Below are positions 45,882 through 57,087 of a stretch of 64,000 nucleotides of DNA, one piece after another; within the stretch, counting starts at the first letter, position 1; each line of letters begins with the position of its first letter. This DNA is from Buddleja alternifolia (Eukaryota > Streptophyta > Magnoliopsida > Lamiales > Scrophulariaceae), in contig CM033405.1 in the NCBI GenBank assembly GCA_019426215.1, positions 33,839,239-33,903,238 of the forward strand, read 5' to 3'. Under the pieces are notes generated by a model. The model worked only from the letters and a program-made list of their open reading frames with translations. It did no database searches and was not told the DNA's origin. Made by a program: the position numbers and the translations under genes.

Positions 45882-46455
45882 CTAACTAGAATTAGGACAT
45901 GTTTGATAAAATAAAACCCTGTAGCCTAATGACAACCTGCTCACAGGCTGTAACATGATTAGGTTAAAGATGATTATTGCAAAAAATAAAATGATCCAAC
46001 TGATTGCAGCCACACAAACCATAGTTTGATACCTTTGCTTGACAGTGTTCAATTGACCCTCCAAGCTTCGGGAATGGTCTTCTAATTCTCTAATAATTTG
46101 CATAGTGCCTGGATGAATATCGTCATCAATCCACTTGAATAATATGCAATAGCGTTCCTGTAATGCTCGTATAGTGAAAAACACATATAGAGTTACCACA
46201 TTATATAAACATATTCAGGGCCCCTCTCAATTTTAGATGGACAAGTGTACATATGAATTTTTTTTTTACGCATACTCCTTTTACTGGACACGACTTAAAA
46301 CGACGTCCAGGATTCTTTTTGGTTTTCGAAGTTAGAGTTCGTAACATCGCTCCACAACCACAATACAATGTTTCCTCATCAACACCGTCGAAGTTACGCG
46401 ATGCATGGCTGCTGCTACCCCTACTGCGTGCCTCACCACCACTATTGTATTTCAT
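45882..46455 (-). CDS. GRF-type zinc-finger membrane protein, two exons
   Basis: Exons 46455-46276 and 46157-45882 (GT..AG, phase 0) give 151 residues. Residues 31-71 form a GRF zinc finger: C32-x-C34-G, NPGRRF at 48-53, C56 and C64 followed by FKWIDDD. The finger is completed only by splicing, because the last Cys is in exon 2. A polar helical segment follows and then a hydrophobic stretch (about residues 113-133, VCVAAISWIILFFAIIIFNL), a likely transmembrane helix, and a short tail. GRF fingers in other proteins bind single-stranded DNA; the role of these short plant membrane-tailed forms is unknown. It lies upstream of the second SANT-like gene on the same strand, and a broken relative is at 31960-32264. 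Confidence 0.8.
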
Positions 46456-47552
46456 TCTACAAAAAGATTAAAAATTACATGTACTAGTGTTTACAGATAT
46501 ACAAAGTCCAAGCAAAGTTTAGTAAACAAGGAATAGATATGAACAACTTTCAAGTACATTCATTATAAGTAAAATGTGTATAAACAACCAAAATATCATC
46601 CAATGTGTGAGAAATTCTATATTCATAATTATTCAGCTTCAAAAAATTAATTTAAATATTATTATTCATTGAATTACTAGATTTTTGAAGTTAATACAGA
46701 TATCAACATAAAATTCTTTTCAAATAAATGTAACCCAACAACAACATTTTTTGAAATGTTAACTATAAGGCGGGATTCATAATCAAAATAAAAAATCCAT
46801 CAAGAAAAATCTGAAATTGCGGTATATCCTACTAAATTTCTCATGGTATCCTATGCTAAGCAATATAAACTAATAATTCTAATATATAATAAACATAAAT
46901 CCAACATAGATTTGAACAACAAAAAAATTTAGTAGCTTTGTCTATGCATCGTAATGTTTGATTTTGAGATTAAATAATTAATTAATTTGATGCTTCTTTC
47001 ATTAATGGATTAACCCTTCAAGATCCCTTGTTTCATCCATACAATCTAAAATACTCTTCATAAAACAATTTCAAATTATTCTACTATCAAGGTGAATCCA
47101 ACATAGTTAAGATAAATGAAGTATCCTCAACTATCAAACAAGGAACCCGAAGTTTTAATTTAAGAAGAGTTACCCAATATTAATTCCAAATTTCGTGGTT
47201 CAAATCTGAAATTAAAACAGGCAAAACAAAGGCTTCAATTTGCTTGAATCTATGCAATCCTCCAAAGAAATTGAAAAAAAAAAACAGAATAGAAAAGCGG
47301 TGCAACATTCGCGTCCGTTCCTCCCTTAGTACAGATGAAGAGACGCCCGATTATCTACAAGTCGCCCATTGAAGAGGATGTTTTGTTTAGGGTTTGTGTC
47401 TTTCTCTCTCTGTAAAATTGGTGAGAAGTTTTTTGTGTTTTAAATCCTTTTTTTTTAACTAGAGTGTTTTAAATCCTTATACACTCATATATAATGTGAT
47501 TCATTATCCACATCAGCATTTTATTCTATATAAGGGTATTTAGGAAAATTTA
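46456..47552 (-). other. Upstream region of the GRF gene
   Basis: The sequence is AT-rich and without a gene. At 47290-47420 GC content rises (including a tcgcgtccgttcctccc stretch), suggesting a leader or promoter on the minus strand. The chromovirus inserted just beyond, at 47558. Confidence 0.4.
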
Positions 47553-47557
47553 CCTTG

Positions 47558-48051
47558 TGTCACGGGGCACCTGTTAGATATCGTAAAAAGGGGCTCCGTG
47601 TGGCTAGTAGCTCGCCGCTGCAGCTACTACCGCCAAAAACAAAACAAATACCGGTGTGTCCCAGTTGCGTTGAACGCTTGGCGAGGCACCGTAAAACTCA
47701 AGAAATAGCAAAGCTCATCATTTCATTCATAATAGCAGATAATTACAATAGGTCGATTTACAAATGGCTTGAAGCAGGGGGAAACTTCAGTCGACTTAAC
47801 CAATGCTCACTTCGAATACATCTTACCCCCTATAATAGGCTAAAAAAGAAAAAGACTTGTGACAGCACTATACATTGAAAAGCTGAAAATCGCGCCAAAA
47901 TGGCAGCATCCTAGCTACAACTAGAAAGCAGTAAAAGACCTACATCTAGGCCGAGTCTTGTAATTTGAAGTCCGTTGGTGCGGCGGTCCCGTTGGGTGTG
48001 GACGGCCGCAAAATTGGTCAAGGGGCCCTAGTGGGCAGGCGGCCCTTGACA
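47558..48051 (-). repeat. Chromovirus 3' LTR
   Basis: 494 bp, TGTCA at the left and TGACA at the right in plus-strand reading. It matches 52841-53334 except for one base that I could see. It lies next to the polypurine tract, so it is the 3' LTR of the minus-strand element. Confidence 0.96.
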
Positions 48052-51000
48052 TACTCCCCCACCTGAGATGGCGACGTCCTCGGCGCCGCGGAAGCATGAT
48101 ACGCTTCGATCAGTTCCGGGTATGCCTTAAGGTTCGTCACCCGCTCCCAAGTATTCTCCTCGCTGCTGCAGCCCTGCCATTTCACCAAGTACTCATCAAA
48201 GGTCTTCTTTGCTGTGTGCGTGACTCGGTAGTTCAAAATGGCTTCCACTACCCTCTTCCCTGTCTTCTTCAACTCTAACTGCGGGCGGTCGGGCTGATTG
48301 CGTGAATCGTCCTCCTGGTCTGCCGAATAGGGCTTCAACTGGCTCACATGGTGGACGTTGTGGGTTTTGCACCAGGGCGGAAGCTCAACTTTGTAAGCAA
48401 CCTTGCCGATACGTTTAATGATAGGCAACGGTCCAATATATTTCTGCATCAACCGAGGGTCTCTGCCTCTTGATGCCTTAGAAAGTCTAGGATCAGGGAC
48501 CTTTACCATTACCATATCTCCCACTTGAAATTCCAGGAAGCGGCGTCTTTCATCTGCATGCTTCTTCATCCGCTTCTGAGCTTTCATCAGGTAGCTTTGG
48601 GCAATCTCTACATTCTGCTTCCATTCCTGAGTAAAGCTCCGCGCAAGAGGAGATCTTGCATTTTGTGGGGAGTCGATGGTGTGAGGGAGTAGCGGTTGTT
48701 GCCCGGTAACAATCTCAAAGGCGCTCTTATTTGTGGAAGAGCTCTTTTGAGCATTGAAGCACAGCTGAGCAACATCCAAAAGCTTCACCCAATCCTTCTG
48801 AGCGCCACGCACAAAATGTCGAAGGTATTCCTCCAACATGGAATTAAATCGCTCAGTCTGGCCGTCAGATTGTGGGTGATAGCTTGAGCTCATGTTCAGT
48901 CGGGACCCGAGAATGCGAAACAACTCGGTCCAGAAAATGCCAGTGAATCGAGAATCCCGATCACTGACGATATCACTCGGCAGTCCCCAATACTTCACAA
49001 TATGTTTAAAGAAGAGATGAGCTGTCCCTTCTGCCGTAGTGTGTCTGGGGGCTGCAATAAAAGTAGCATATTTGGAAAACCGATCCACCACCACAAGGAT
49101 CGTGCCTAAGTCTCCCACTTTAGGCAAACCAGTAATATAGTCCATGGAAACACTTTCCCATGGTCGGGTTGGAATAGTAAGAGGTTCCAAAAGACCCGCC
49201 TTCTTCTGATGGTCCGGCTTATCTTGCTGGCAAACAAGACAAGTCCGGACATAGGTCTCCACATCATCCCGCATTTGCGGCCAAAAGTAAGCTCTCTGAA
49301 CTAGAGCATTAGTGCGCTCCCCTCCGGGGTGTCCTGCCCAAAGAGTGTCATGACACTCGGTAATCAAGGATTTCCTTAGGTCCCCGCCTTTCGGCACATA
49401 GAGGCGGTTTCCCTTGGTCATCAAAAGTCCATCTTCAAACCAAAATTGTCGAGCTTTGCCTTGCCCAACCAAATCAATCAAGTTCTGAGCTGCAGGATCC
49501 CTTGGCAGTAGCTCCTTTATACGATCCCTCACTGAGGTGGCAACGGCGCTCGAAGCTAGAGCGGCTACCACGCTCACATTTGCCAAATCAGCCCTGCGAC
49601 TCAGGGCATCGGCCACATGATTGCTGGTACCGGCACGATACTCCAACATGAAGTTATACTCCGAAAGTAACTCCTGCCATCGCGCCTGCTTACTGGTTAG
49701 ATTGGGCTGGGACATGAAATGACTCACTGCCGTATTGTCAGTTCTGACCACAAAAATAGAGCCCAATAGATAGTGCCTCCATACCCGAAGACAATGAACA
49801 ACTGCGAGTAACTCCTTCTCGTGCACCGAATAGCGTCTCTCCACATCCTTGAACTTCCGACTTTCAAAGGCAATCGGGTGACCATCCTGCAAAAGCACCC
49901 CTCCCAAAGCAAAATCGGAAGCATCAGTCTCCACTGCAAACGGTCGTATCATATCCGGTAAAGCTAACACGGGATCCGTGGAAATCGCCTTCTTCAAACT
50001 TTCAAAAGCATCCTGGCATTGGGGAGACCAATTCCAGGATTCTGTCTTCCTTGTTAGATCTGTAAGGGGTCGAGCAATCTCCGAGTACCCCTTCACAAAT
50101 CTTCTATAGTAATTGGCCAGCCCAAGAAATGATCGTACCTCATGTACATCACTCGGCGGCTGCCACTCTTGAATAGCTTGTACCTTCTTTGGATCCATCC
50201 GGATCTTCCCTTTCTCGACAATATGTCCCAGGAAACTAATACGTTCCTGAGCAAACGAACACTTCGACGGCTTAGCATAAAGTTCATGCTCTCGGAGACG
50301 AGTTAAAACCTTGCGGAGGTGCTCCACATGTTCTGCAAGAGTGACACTGTAGATCACAATGTCGTCCAAGTACACCACTACAAACTCGTCGATGAAATCT
50401 CGTAGTACCTGGTTCATCATGGTGCTAAAAGTCGCAGGGGCATTCGTCAGGCCAAAAGGCATAACCAGAAATTCAAAGGCCCCATATCTCGTGACCACAG
50501 TCGTCTTCGACTCATCTCCCTCCTTGATCCGGACTTGCCAGTAGCCCGATCTGAGATCGATCTTCGTAAAGTACTTCGCTCGACTCAATCGATCAAAGCA
50601 ATCGGCTACAAGAGGGATTGGATATTTATTTTTCACTGTAATCTTGTTCAAAGCCCGGTAGTCGCAACACATTCTCAACGAGCCATCCGCTTTCTTCTGG
50701 AATAAAACGGGAGCTCCATATGGCGACTTAGCGGGCTTGATGATTCCACACTCCAGCATCTCCTTCAGTTGCTTCCTGAGTTCTGCTAACTCAGGTTGCG
50801 ACATGCGATATGGCGCCCTGGCAGGAGGTTTCGTGCCAGGCACCAACTCAATCTCATGGTCAATATCTCTTTTTGGGGGAAGTTTGCGAGGGAGCTCATC
50901 CGGCATGACATCCACAAACTCCCTCAAAAGTTTCTTTACCTTTTCGGGGAGAGGCCCCGAAATCTCATCTTCTTCAAGGTAAAGGGTGCATAAATAAGAC

Positions 51001-51575
51001 TGCTCATTACGTTTGCAACCCTTTTCGAACTGCATAGCGGAAAGATTCTTCTCTGATAACTTCCCGGCATAAGTGGGGATGACACAAGGCTTGTTCCCCA
51101 TCATCATCAACGAATCCGCATGTGGGAAAACTGCAGACTTCGTATCTCGTAAAAACTCAAGCCCTAGGATAAGCTTGAAGTCATCCATCACAACAACGGA
51201 TAAATTTGTTCTCCCTTCAAAGGACCCCGCCCTAATGAGAACCGACTTTGCCACTCCTGCAATCGGTTGAGCTGCCGAGTTAATGGCTTTCACTCTCCCG
51301 ATTCCTTTCTCCAACACAAGTCCGAGTCTCTCCACTTCAGCACTTGCAAGGTAGTTGTGTGTAGCTCCTGTGTCGATCATGGCACGAATGGGCTTGCCAT
51401 TGATCTTCACATCCAAAAACATCAATCCACCCCTCTTACGAACGTGGGGTTTTTCCTCTTCACCGGGCAGGCTCACAGTAAGAGCCGGCGCGGTCTTGCC
51501 AATCTTTTGTGGTAACTTCTTCATAGCCGCTAATTGGTGCGAGATTGTACCACACCAATGGGAGAAGGCACCCAA
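48018..51575 (-). CDS. Chromovirus pol polyprotein (protease, RT, RNase H, integrase, chromodomain)
   Basis: An uninterrupted frame of 1185 residues. In order: aspartic protease with DTGATHNYL near residue 68; reverse transcriptase with YLDDIVIYS near 402; RNase H with [12 protein letters not shown]; integrase with an HHCC finger (CHDTLWAGH ... CLVCQQ, about 740-785), the D of SMDYITGLP, the D of VSDRDSRF and the E of [13 protein letters not shown]; and a C-terminal chromodomain near 1105-1150 ([18 protein letters not shown]). It overlaps the end of gag by 46 bases in the -1 frame, so translation would need a frameshift or another mechanism. No lesion is visible. The C-terminal end extends slightly into the 3' LTR. 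Confidence 0.96.
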   Translation of the reverse strand: MGAFSHWCGTISHQLAAMKKLPQKIGKTAPALTVSLPGEEEKPHVRKRGGLMFLDVKINGKPIRAMIDTGATHNYLASAEVERLGLVLEKGIGRVKAINSAAQPIAGVAKSVLIRAGSFEGRTNLSVVVMDDFKLILGLEFLRDTKSAVFPHADSLMMMGNKPCVIPTYAGKLSEKNLSAMQFEKGCKRNEQSYLCTLYLEEDEISGPLPEKVKKLLREFVDVMPDELPRKLPPKRDIDHEIELVPGTKPPARAPYRMSQPELAELRKQLKEMLECGIIKPAKSPYGAPVLFQKKADGSLRMCCDYRALNKITVKNKYPIPLVADCFDRLSRAKYFTKIDLRSGYWQVRIKEGDESKTTVVTRYGAFEFLVMPFGLTNAPATFSTMMNQVLRDFIDEFVVVYLDDIVIYSVTLAEHVEHLRKVLTRLREHELYAKPSKCSFAQERISFLGHIVEKGKIRMDPKKVQAIQEWQPPSDVHEVRSFLGLANYYRRFVKGYSEIARPLTDLTRKTESWNWSPQCQDAFESLKKAISTDPVLALPDMIRPFAVETDASDFALGGVLLQDGHPIAFESRKFKDVERRYSVHEKELLAVVHCLRVWRHYLLGSIFVVRTDNTAVSHFMSQPNLTSKQARWQELLSEYNFMLEYRAGTSNHVADALSRRADLANVSVVAALASSAVATSVRDRIKELLPRDPAAQNLIDLVGQGKARQFWFEDGLLMTKGNRLYVPKGGDLRKSLITECHDTLWAGHPGGERTNALVQRAYFWPQMRDDVETYVRTCLVCQQDKPDHQKKAGLLEPLTIPTRPWESVSMDYITGLPKVGDLGTILVVVDRFSKYATFIAAPRHTTAEGTAHLFFKHIVKYWGLPSDIVSDRDSRFTGIFWTELFRILGSRLNMSSSYHPQSDGQTERFNSMLEEYLRHFVRGAQKDWVKLLDVAQLCFNAQKSSSTNKSAFEIVTGQQPLLPHTIDSPQNARSPLARSFTQEWKQNVEIAQSYLMKAQKRMKKHADERRRFLEFQVGDMVMVKVPDPRLSKASRGRDPRLMQKYIGPLPIIKRIGKVAYKVELPPWCKTHNVHHVSQLKPYSADQEDDSRNQPDRPQLELKKTGKRVVEAILNYRVTHTAKKTFDEYLVKWQGCSSEENTWERVTNLKAYPELIEAYHASAAPRTSPSQVGEYVKGRLPTRAP
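48052..48066 (-). promoter_or_regulatory. Chromovirus polypurine tract
   Basis: On the minus strand GGTGGGGGAGTA lies immediately before the 3' LTR start, as expected for the plus-strand primer. Confidence 0.88.
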
Positions 51576-52789
51576 ATTATCTTCCTCTGTGTCCGAATCC
51601 CCGTCGCCACTTTCTGACTCCCGAGGCTCTCTTGCCTCAACTTGTTTAGATATTGATGTCGACCCGTTCCAGATGTGAGGTTCGAAATCGCATTCAGTAA
51701 CTGTTTCTTAGGGCAGTCCCTATATCTGTGTGGCCCATCGCAGAGGAAACACCCGGTACTCCTCTGGGACGTGGCTTGTCTATTGTCTTGGCCACTGCCC
51801 TTGTTGTAACTCCCTTGTGAATTTCCTTGACTTCCCTGAATGGGAGATTGTCTGTCTCCCCCACCTCTGCCCAGACCCGGCCTAAAGGGTCTGGCTCCTC
51901 CCACTCTCGACTGAGTGGAATTCACTGACGTCGGTTTGTCTTTCTTTGTTTCGGAGCTATAATCCATTATCCGCTCCGCCGCCCCCATGGCGGTGCTCAA
52001 ATCGGTGGGCCGCTGACGTTGTAATTCAGTACGCACCCACGGTTTCAGTCCCTCGAGGAAAAAGAACAACTTGTCCTTCTCTGACATGTCCCTGATGTCG
52101 AGCATGTGTGCCGAGAAGGCTTTCACATACTCTCGAATCGATCCTGTATGCTTCAGTTCCCTCAGTGCCCGCCTAGCACTATATTCCACATTCTCCGGGA
52201 AGAATTGTTGTCGTATTTCTTCCTGGAGACGATCCCAAGTATCCAACCGTAACCTATTGGCTTAGATATCCGCATATTTGGCACGCCACCACAGTTTGGC
52301 GTCGCCCATCAAATACATTGTTGCTGTCGACACCTTCCTCGGTTCATCCACAATATTAGCAGCTATAAAATACTGCTCCATATCAAACAAGAAGTTTTCG
52401 ACTTCTTTTGCATCCCGAGCTCCCTCGTATGCATGGGGTTCAGGAATCCGTAGCCTAGGAGCCGGATCAGCAGCAACAGGTGTGTTGTTCACTGCCCTTT
52501 GAAGCAACCCAATTTGGATTTGCATTTCTTCCATCTGACAGCGCACATCTGTCATGTCATTGGCCCGCAGAGCTTCCGAGAGGGTCCGACACACATCTCG
52601 GCTCTCGGCCAGTTGGCCCTGGAGGTCAGACACCTCCGTTTCCAAAATCTCGACCTTCTCCTCCAAGGTCTCAGTTATGTGGGTTAGCCTAACCGTCTCT
52701 TGGTCTAGGTCGTCTAACCGTCCTCTCGTCGATCTCTTCGCAGGGGCCGCTGCCGCCTGCGGTTCATTCTCACTCATATTAGGGTCCAT
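51530..52789 (-). pseudogene. Chromovirus gag, one in-frame stop
   Basis: The likely start is the ATG at 52789 (MDPNMSENEP), about 40 bases after the primer-binding site; an upstream in-frame ATG lies inside the LTR. The frame has a coiled-coil segment (LTHITETLEEKVEILETEV), the gag core (LRIPEPHAYEGARDAKEVENF and LMGDAKLWWRAKYADI), a TAA at 52259-52261, and continues in the same frame with LRLDTWDRLQEEIRQQFFPE to a CCHC knuckle (CFLCDGPHRYRDC) and a stop at 51530. The stop is the only defect seen. A single-base change from a sense codon such as CAA or GAA would explain it. Confidence 0.92.
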
Positions 52790-52826
52790 CGCACCACGCC
52801 TCGGTCCTAGGGGATCAGGAGCCGAG

Positions 52827-52838
52827 GCTCTGATACCA
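52827..52838 (-). promoter_or_regulatory. Chromovirus primer-binding site (initiator Met-tRNA)
   Basis: Minus strand TGGTATCAGAGC, two bases after the 5' LTR end at 52841, is the classic complement of the 3' end of plant initiator Met-tRNA. Confidence 0.92.
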
Positions 52839-52840
52839 CC

Positions 52841-53334
52841 TGTCACGGGGCACCTGTTAGATATCGTAAAAAGGGGCTCCGTGTGGCTAGTAGCTCGCCG
52901 CTGCAGCTACTACCGCCAAAAACAAAACAAATACCGGTGTGTCCCAGTTGCGTTGAACGCTTGGCGAGGCACCGTAAAACTCAAGAAATAGCAAAGCTCA
53001 TCATTTCATTCATAATAGCAGATAATTACAATAGGTCGATTTACAAATGGCTTGAAGCAGGGGGAAACTTCAGTCGACTTAACCAATGCTCACTTCGAAT
53101 ACATCTTACCCCCTATAATAGGCTAAAAAAGAAAAAGACTTGTGACAGCACTATACATTGAAAAGCTGAAAATCGCGCCAAAATGGCAGCATCCTAGCTA
53201 CAACTAGAAAGCAGTAAAAGACCTACATCTAGGCCGAGTCTTGTAATTTGAAGTCCGTTGGTGCGGCGGTCCCGTTGGGTGTGGACGGCTGCAAAATTGG
53301 TCAAGGGGCCCTAGTGGGCAGGCGGCCCTTGACA
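52841..53334 (-). repeat. Chromovirus 5' LTR
   Basis: 494 bp, same limits (TGTCA...TGACA) as the LTR at 47558-48051 and almost identical to it. It lies next to the primer-binding site. Confidence 0.96.
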
Positions 53335-53339
53335 CCTTG

Positions 53340-54430
53340 TGAGCCAACATATCAGTACCACCAAACATTGTTCATGATATATAGAGCTATAGCTTATACC
53401 AAACATGAGTTAATAAACCACATATTTTAGCATGAACAGTTGCTTATCTCCATTCCCATCTTATCTCCCCTTTTCCAATGATCAAGACCAAACTAGTCCT
53501 ATGTTTACTAAAATCTGATGATATGTATAAAATTGTCTTTGCAATTGGGCCCTTGAACTTTGATTAACTTCAATTGGGTACTACTATAAACATGATATAC
53601 ATGATAGACCCACTTTTCTTGTTCCACCAAGTGAACGGGTGTTAGTAAGATCCAAATAGACATCAAATAAGCCCAATAAAATTCCAAACATAAAAGTTTA
53701 CAATGAGTTGTAAGAGGTTTGGTTACGGGCACATCAAAACATAAGGTATAAAACTATTTTCACATAGGCCAAAATTGTTTTGATGAATTTATGATATTTT
53801 GAAATAAATAATATTTATGTCGGATTGATGAATTATACCGAGTGGGGGGTCCAACTCTGAAAATACAAAATTTGCACATTAGCCCCTATACTTTTGGAAA
53901 ATTATAAAATAGCCCAATCGGGTAGTTTAACTTTTCAGAAGTGAAATTAATAGATAAAAGTAGGATTATATAAAATTAAGATTGAGATAAATTGGGGTGT
54001 TACAATCCCTCCTCCTTAGGAGAATTTGGTCCCCAAATTCCAATAAGAAACAAGTGGCAAATAACAAATAACTTGAATTGGTTCGAGGGATATATGAATG
54101 TATTCAACTCCACACATAGTTACCACTAAACTAATGAACACATCAGAATTCTAACCCTTTAGAGGAAGTAAAAGCATTCCCTATTCTCAACTTAGGCTCA
54201 GTTCAAAAATCAGTACTATAATTGTAATGAATCACATGTTGGCTGGCCAGCCCAACAATGATCTACCACAATTTAAATACTGACCTACTAATATTATTGT
54301 TCAAGAGGAAAGATGTCTAAATCATAATCAATTACGCTAAATGGGACTGACGGACCCTATATCCTAAGATAACTGTGGCGCCCACCGACCAGGGTGGCCT
54401 GCTGCACCGCGACGCTAACTCGATCTAGGA
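53340..54430 (-). mobile_element. Older gypsy LTR and internal remnant
   Basis: On the minus strand a polypurine tract (TAAGGAGGAGGGAT, around 54005-54020) is followed by TGTAACACCCC, ending at 54004 in plus coordinates; this is the start of Del/Tekay-type LTRs. The LTR extends left to at least 53340, and the young chromovirus may have inserted into or beside it. The 54005-54430 stretch would be the decayed 3' internal region, including a gtggcgcccaccgacc motif. No reading frame survives. Confidence 0.65.
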
Positions 54431-55480
54431 GACCTTCTTTTCTCGAGTCAGCGTCAAGCGTCATAACTATATTTTATATGTAGTTCTGGTTTAACCAAAG
54501 TGTATACAAACCACATAATTGCAGTGGCGGGGCTTCAGAGACGGAATTGTATGTATATATTGTGGAGGGGCGCTTATGAAGTGAGACGACGCCGAGAAAT
54601 GTAGCTACCCATATATATAACCGAGAGATGACACCCAACCGATGCCGGGTCGGAATACAGATGGCGCACGACTAAAATAGAAAACAACGCGTGCCTTCCA
54701 TAACAACAGATGGCCGACAGAGGTTTACAAAGCTTACGCGTGTCCGATGAACGAGAATCAGTGGTGGATTCCGGTTGACAACGAAGATACATGTGGTCGG
54801 CACCAGCGGACGTGTGTGTGGACGACCATCCTGGGCAGAGGCAAGAGAAGGATTGGAGTAGGAGACACGAGCGGACGACGTCGTATTGACAATCACAGCG
54901 AAACGACACCATTTTGTTGACAGGTGGGTTAAAAAAGAAAGATAAATGATTACGACCATCGAAAAAGGAATAAGTGGATACACTCTTATTTAGTTTAGTA
55001 AAATACAAGATTCGTAAGCTATGATGCACGAACAATCCTAAAATTGTTCAGGTGCAATATCGTATCTGGGACATTTTTGAAGTGTCCGAAAATAAAAATA
55101 AAAGAGAAAATTTTGGATATTGTATACGATACAAAATTTGAAATATCATACACGCCTTGGATACCAGACAACATATATTTTTGATATTATACAATATTTT
55201 TTGGGCTAAAATGGGAAAAAAAATATTTTTGATATTTTGGTAAAAATTAAAACTTAAATGCTAAACAAATGACGAAGTCATTTTAAAAGTTAGATAAACT
55301 TTTATTTATATAAATGAATTTATTGAATTAAATTTATTTTTATATATTATACATGCAAATACATAAACGTATCCTCGACATATCGTATCCTAAACTTTTG
55401 CAATTTGTAGTATTTCGTATCCGTGTTGATAAGGGTCTAAATGACCTTTGTACCATCTTACCCCCAATACTTAGCTATAT
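54430..55480. other. Intergenic, no convincing gene
   Basis: A minus-strand open frame at 54574-55035 has moderate GC content and no recognisable motif, with alternative overlapping frames in the same stretch. It is most likely decayed transposon sequence. The 55060-55340 part is AT-rich. Confidence 0.4.
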
Positions 55481-55870
55481 TCACCACACTCTCCTAGATC
55501 CCTGCCTTTTAGTTCGGGTTCAGACCGACTCGATCCACCCGAATGACCCGCATGGGCAACCGTTGATGGGCTTCACCTGGCCAACTGAGATGAAGCCACG
55601 TGGCCCACCCTAATCCGTCCAGGGTGATAAAACTATAAATACACCGTCATTCACAATTATGGGGTATGACATTTATTACTACACATTTACATTTAGCGAT
55701 CTTGATTCTATAAGTCTTACTGACTTGATTGTCGGAAGGTCAAGTTTGGGATGAACCTCAGATTGACCTTAATGAAGATCCTTTGGTTTCATGTTGTTCC
55801 ATCTTGGGAGCTTCGCGATCGTATTCGAGTCGAGTTTCACTTGTGTGAGTTGAGTTCATTTTGTGACCCA
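55480..55870 (+). mobile_element. Gypsy-type LTR remnant
   Basis: A TATA box (aaactataaatacacc, near 55630) is followed by a leader-like stretch with tctataagtcttactgacttgattgtcggaaggtc, the kind of R/U5 sequence found in Tat/Ogre-type gypsy LTRs. No partner LTR or target duplication was found. Confidence 0.5.
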
Positions 55871-56149
55871 ATTCACGTGTATTATAGCTCCTAAATCTTA
55901 CAAAAATATTGAATTTTAATCAAGTTACTTATTTTTTATTTTTAATAAAAATATGGTTGTGGCTTGTGGGCAAAAAACGAATTACATTGATTAAGCGCAT
56001 ATTATTTGAGCAACCGCTTTCAAATAAAATTTGAAATTGAGAAGGCATCCCTCCCGCTCACGTGCTAATTTTCGAATTTCATCAAAAAAAATAAAATAAA
56101 ATTTCAATTCAATTCTGCTAAACTACCTCTGTATAAAATGCCGCCCAAA

Positions 56150-56580
56150 TTTCATTTCGAAAATTTGCCATTTCACCAATCTCTCTACATAGCTTCTTCT
56201 TCTTCACGCACGAATTTCACACACACATATACGCACTCACAGCAGATAAAAACCCAGCCCCCATTGTTAATTTTATTAGCGTCGCCGTCGCCGGAAAACC
56301 CATCGACGAACTAAAGTGCTCGGATTAAACCTCCCCAAGATAAATATTTCTGAGGTACCAACAAACTTTTCATTTTCTTTTTTTTTATTTCAATTTTTGT
56401 GGGCTTTTGAAATGACTATCTTCGCTGGAAAATGACGTCATCCTGTAGTGGTTAATGGGAGATCGTTATTTTCAGGTGAGATTGATTTCGATTTGTGTAG
56501 GGTTTGTGTTTGTAGTGATTTGGGTTTTCTTTTGTTGATTCAATTTTGTTTCCTTGATGATTATATGTTGATAGTTTCTG

Positions 56581-56637
<57 letters not shown>

Positions 56638-57074
56638 TGCCAATATGATTGCATGAGGGTAGTGAATAAAGTGTGTGTGTGTATAATGAGAGGATGAAGC
56701 TTTACTTATTTCTTTTCTTTTCCTTTCTTCAAGTTTTATGGGGTTTTATATTTGATTTTCAACCTGGGACATTGACCCTTATTCGCCATAAACAACGTCT
56801 TCTTGTTACTGGAATATCGTCATCTTCGGGTGAGAATCTGGCGAAATTGGTTCGATTTATGTGTAGGGTTGTATCTTTAGTGATTCGAGTCCCATACAAA
56901 TGAATTTGTTTCATAGATTTCATCTGTTGATTCTTTTTTCCTCCTTTATGTTGACAATTATATGTTGATTGTATATATGATTGCATTAAATGAAGCACAT
57001 AGAATGTCAGGATGGAATTTTCTTGTTAAATTCTTATGCACTCATATCATTACTCAATTGACATACATTTGAAG
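56150..57074 (+). other. UVI4/OSD1 gene 5' leader and leader intron
   Basis: An AT-poor leader near 56160-56354 ends at a GAG|GTACCA donor, and a CAG-poor acceptor (tttgaag, 57068-57074) precedes the start codon by 13 bases. The intron holds a TA/TG microsatellite (56580-56628). This model is inferred from splice signals only. Confidence 0.5.
56580..56628. repeat. TA-TG microsatellite
   Basis: About nine TA units followed by about fifteen TG units in the presumed leader intron of the UVI4/OSD1 gene. It is likely to be length-polymorphic. Confidence 0.9.
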
Positions 57075-57087
57075 GTATTCAATAACA

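Larger units (their letters stand above)
47553..53339 (-). mobile_element. Ty3/gypsy chromovirus, nearly intact and young
   Basis: The element is 47558-53334 (5777 bp, minus strand) with CCTTG target duplications at 47553-47557 and 53335-53339. It has two 494-bp LTRs, a primer-binding site complementary to initiator Met-tRNA, gag, a pol polyprotein with a chromodomain, and a polypurine tract. Reading the LTRs against each other I found one difference (c at 48007 against t at 53290). Only one disabling lesion was found, a stop in gag. The chromodomain places it in the chromovirus clade. Confidence 0.97.

Noticed and set aside
54574..55035. 153-residue minus-strand frame
   Set aside because: No recognisable domain, and overlapping alternative frames of similar length; likely decayed transposon sequence.
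56448..56654. Frames with His-Thr, Tyr-Ile or Cys-Val runs
   Set aside because: They are translations of the TA/TG microsatellite.
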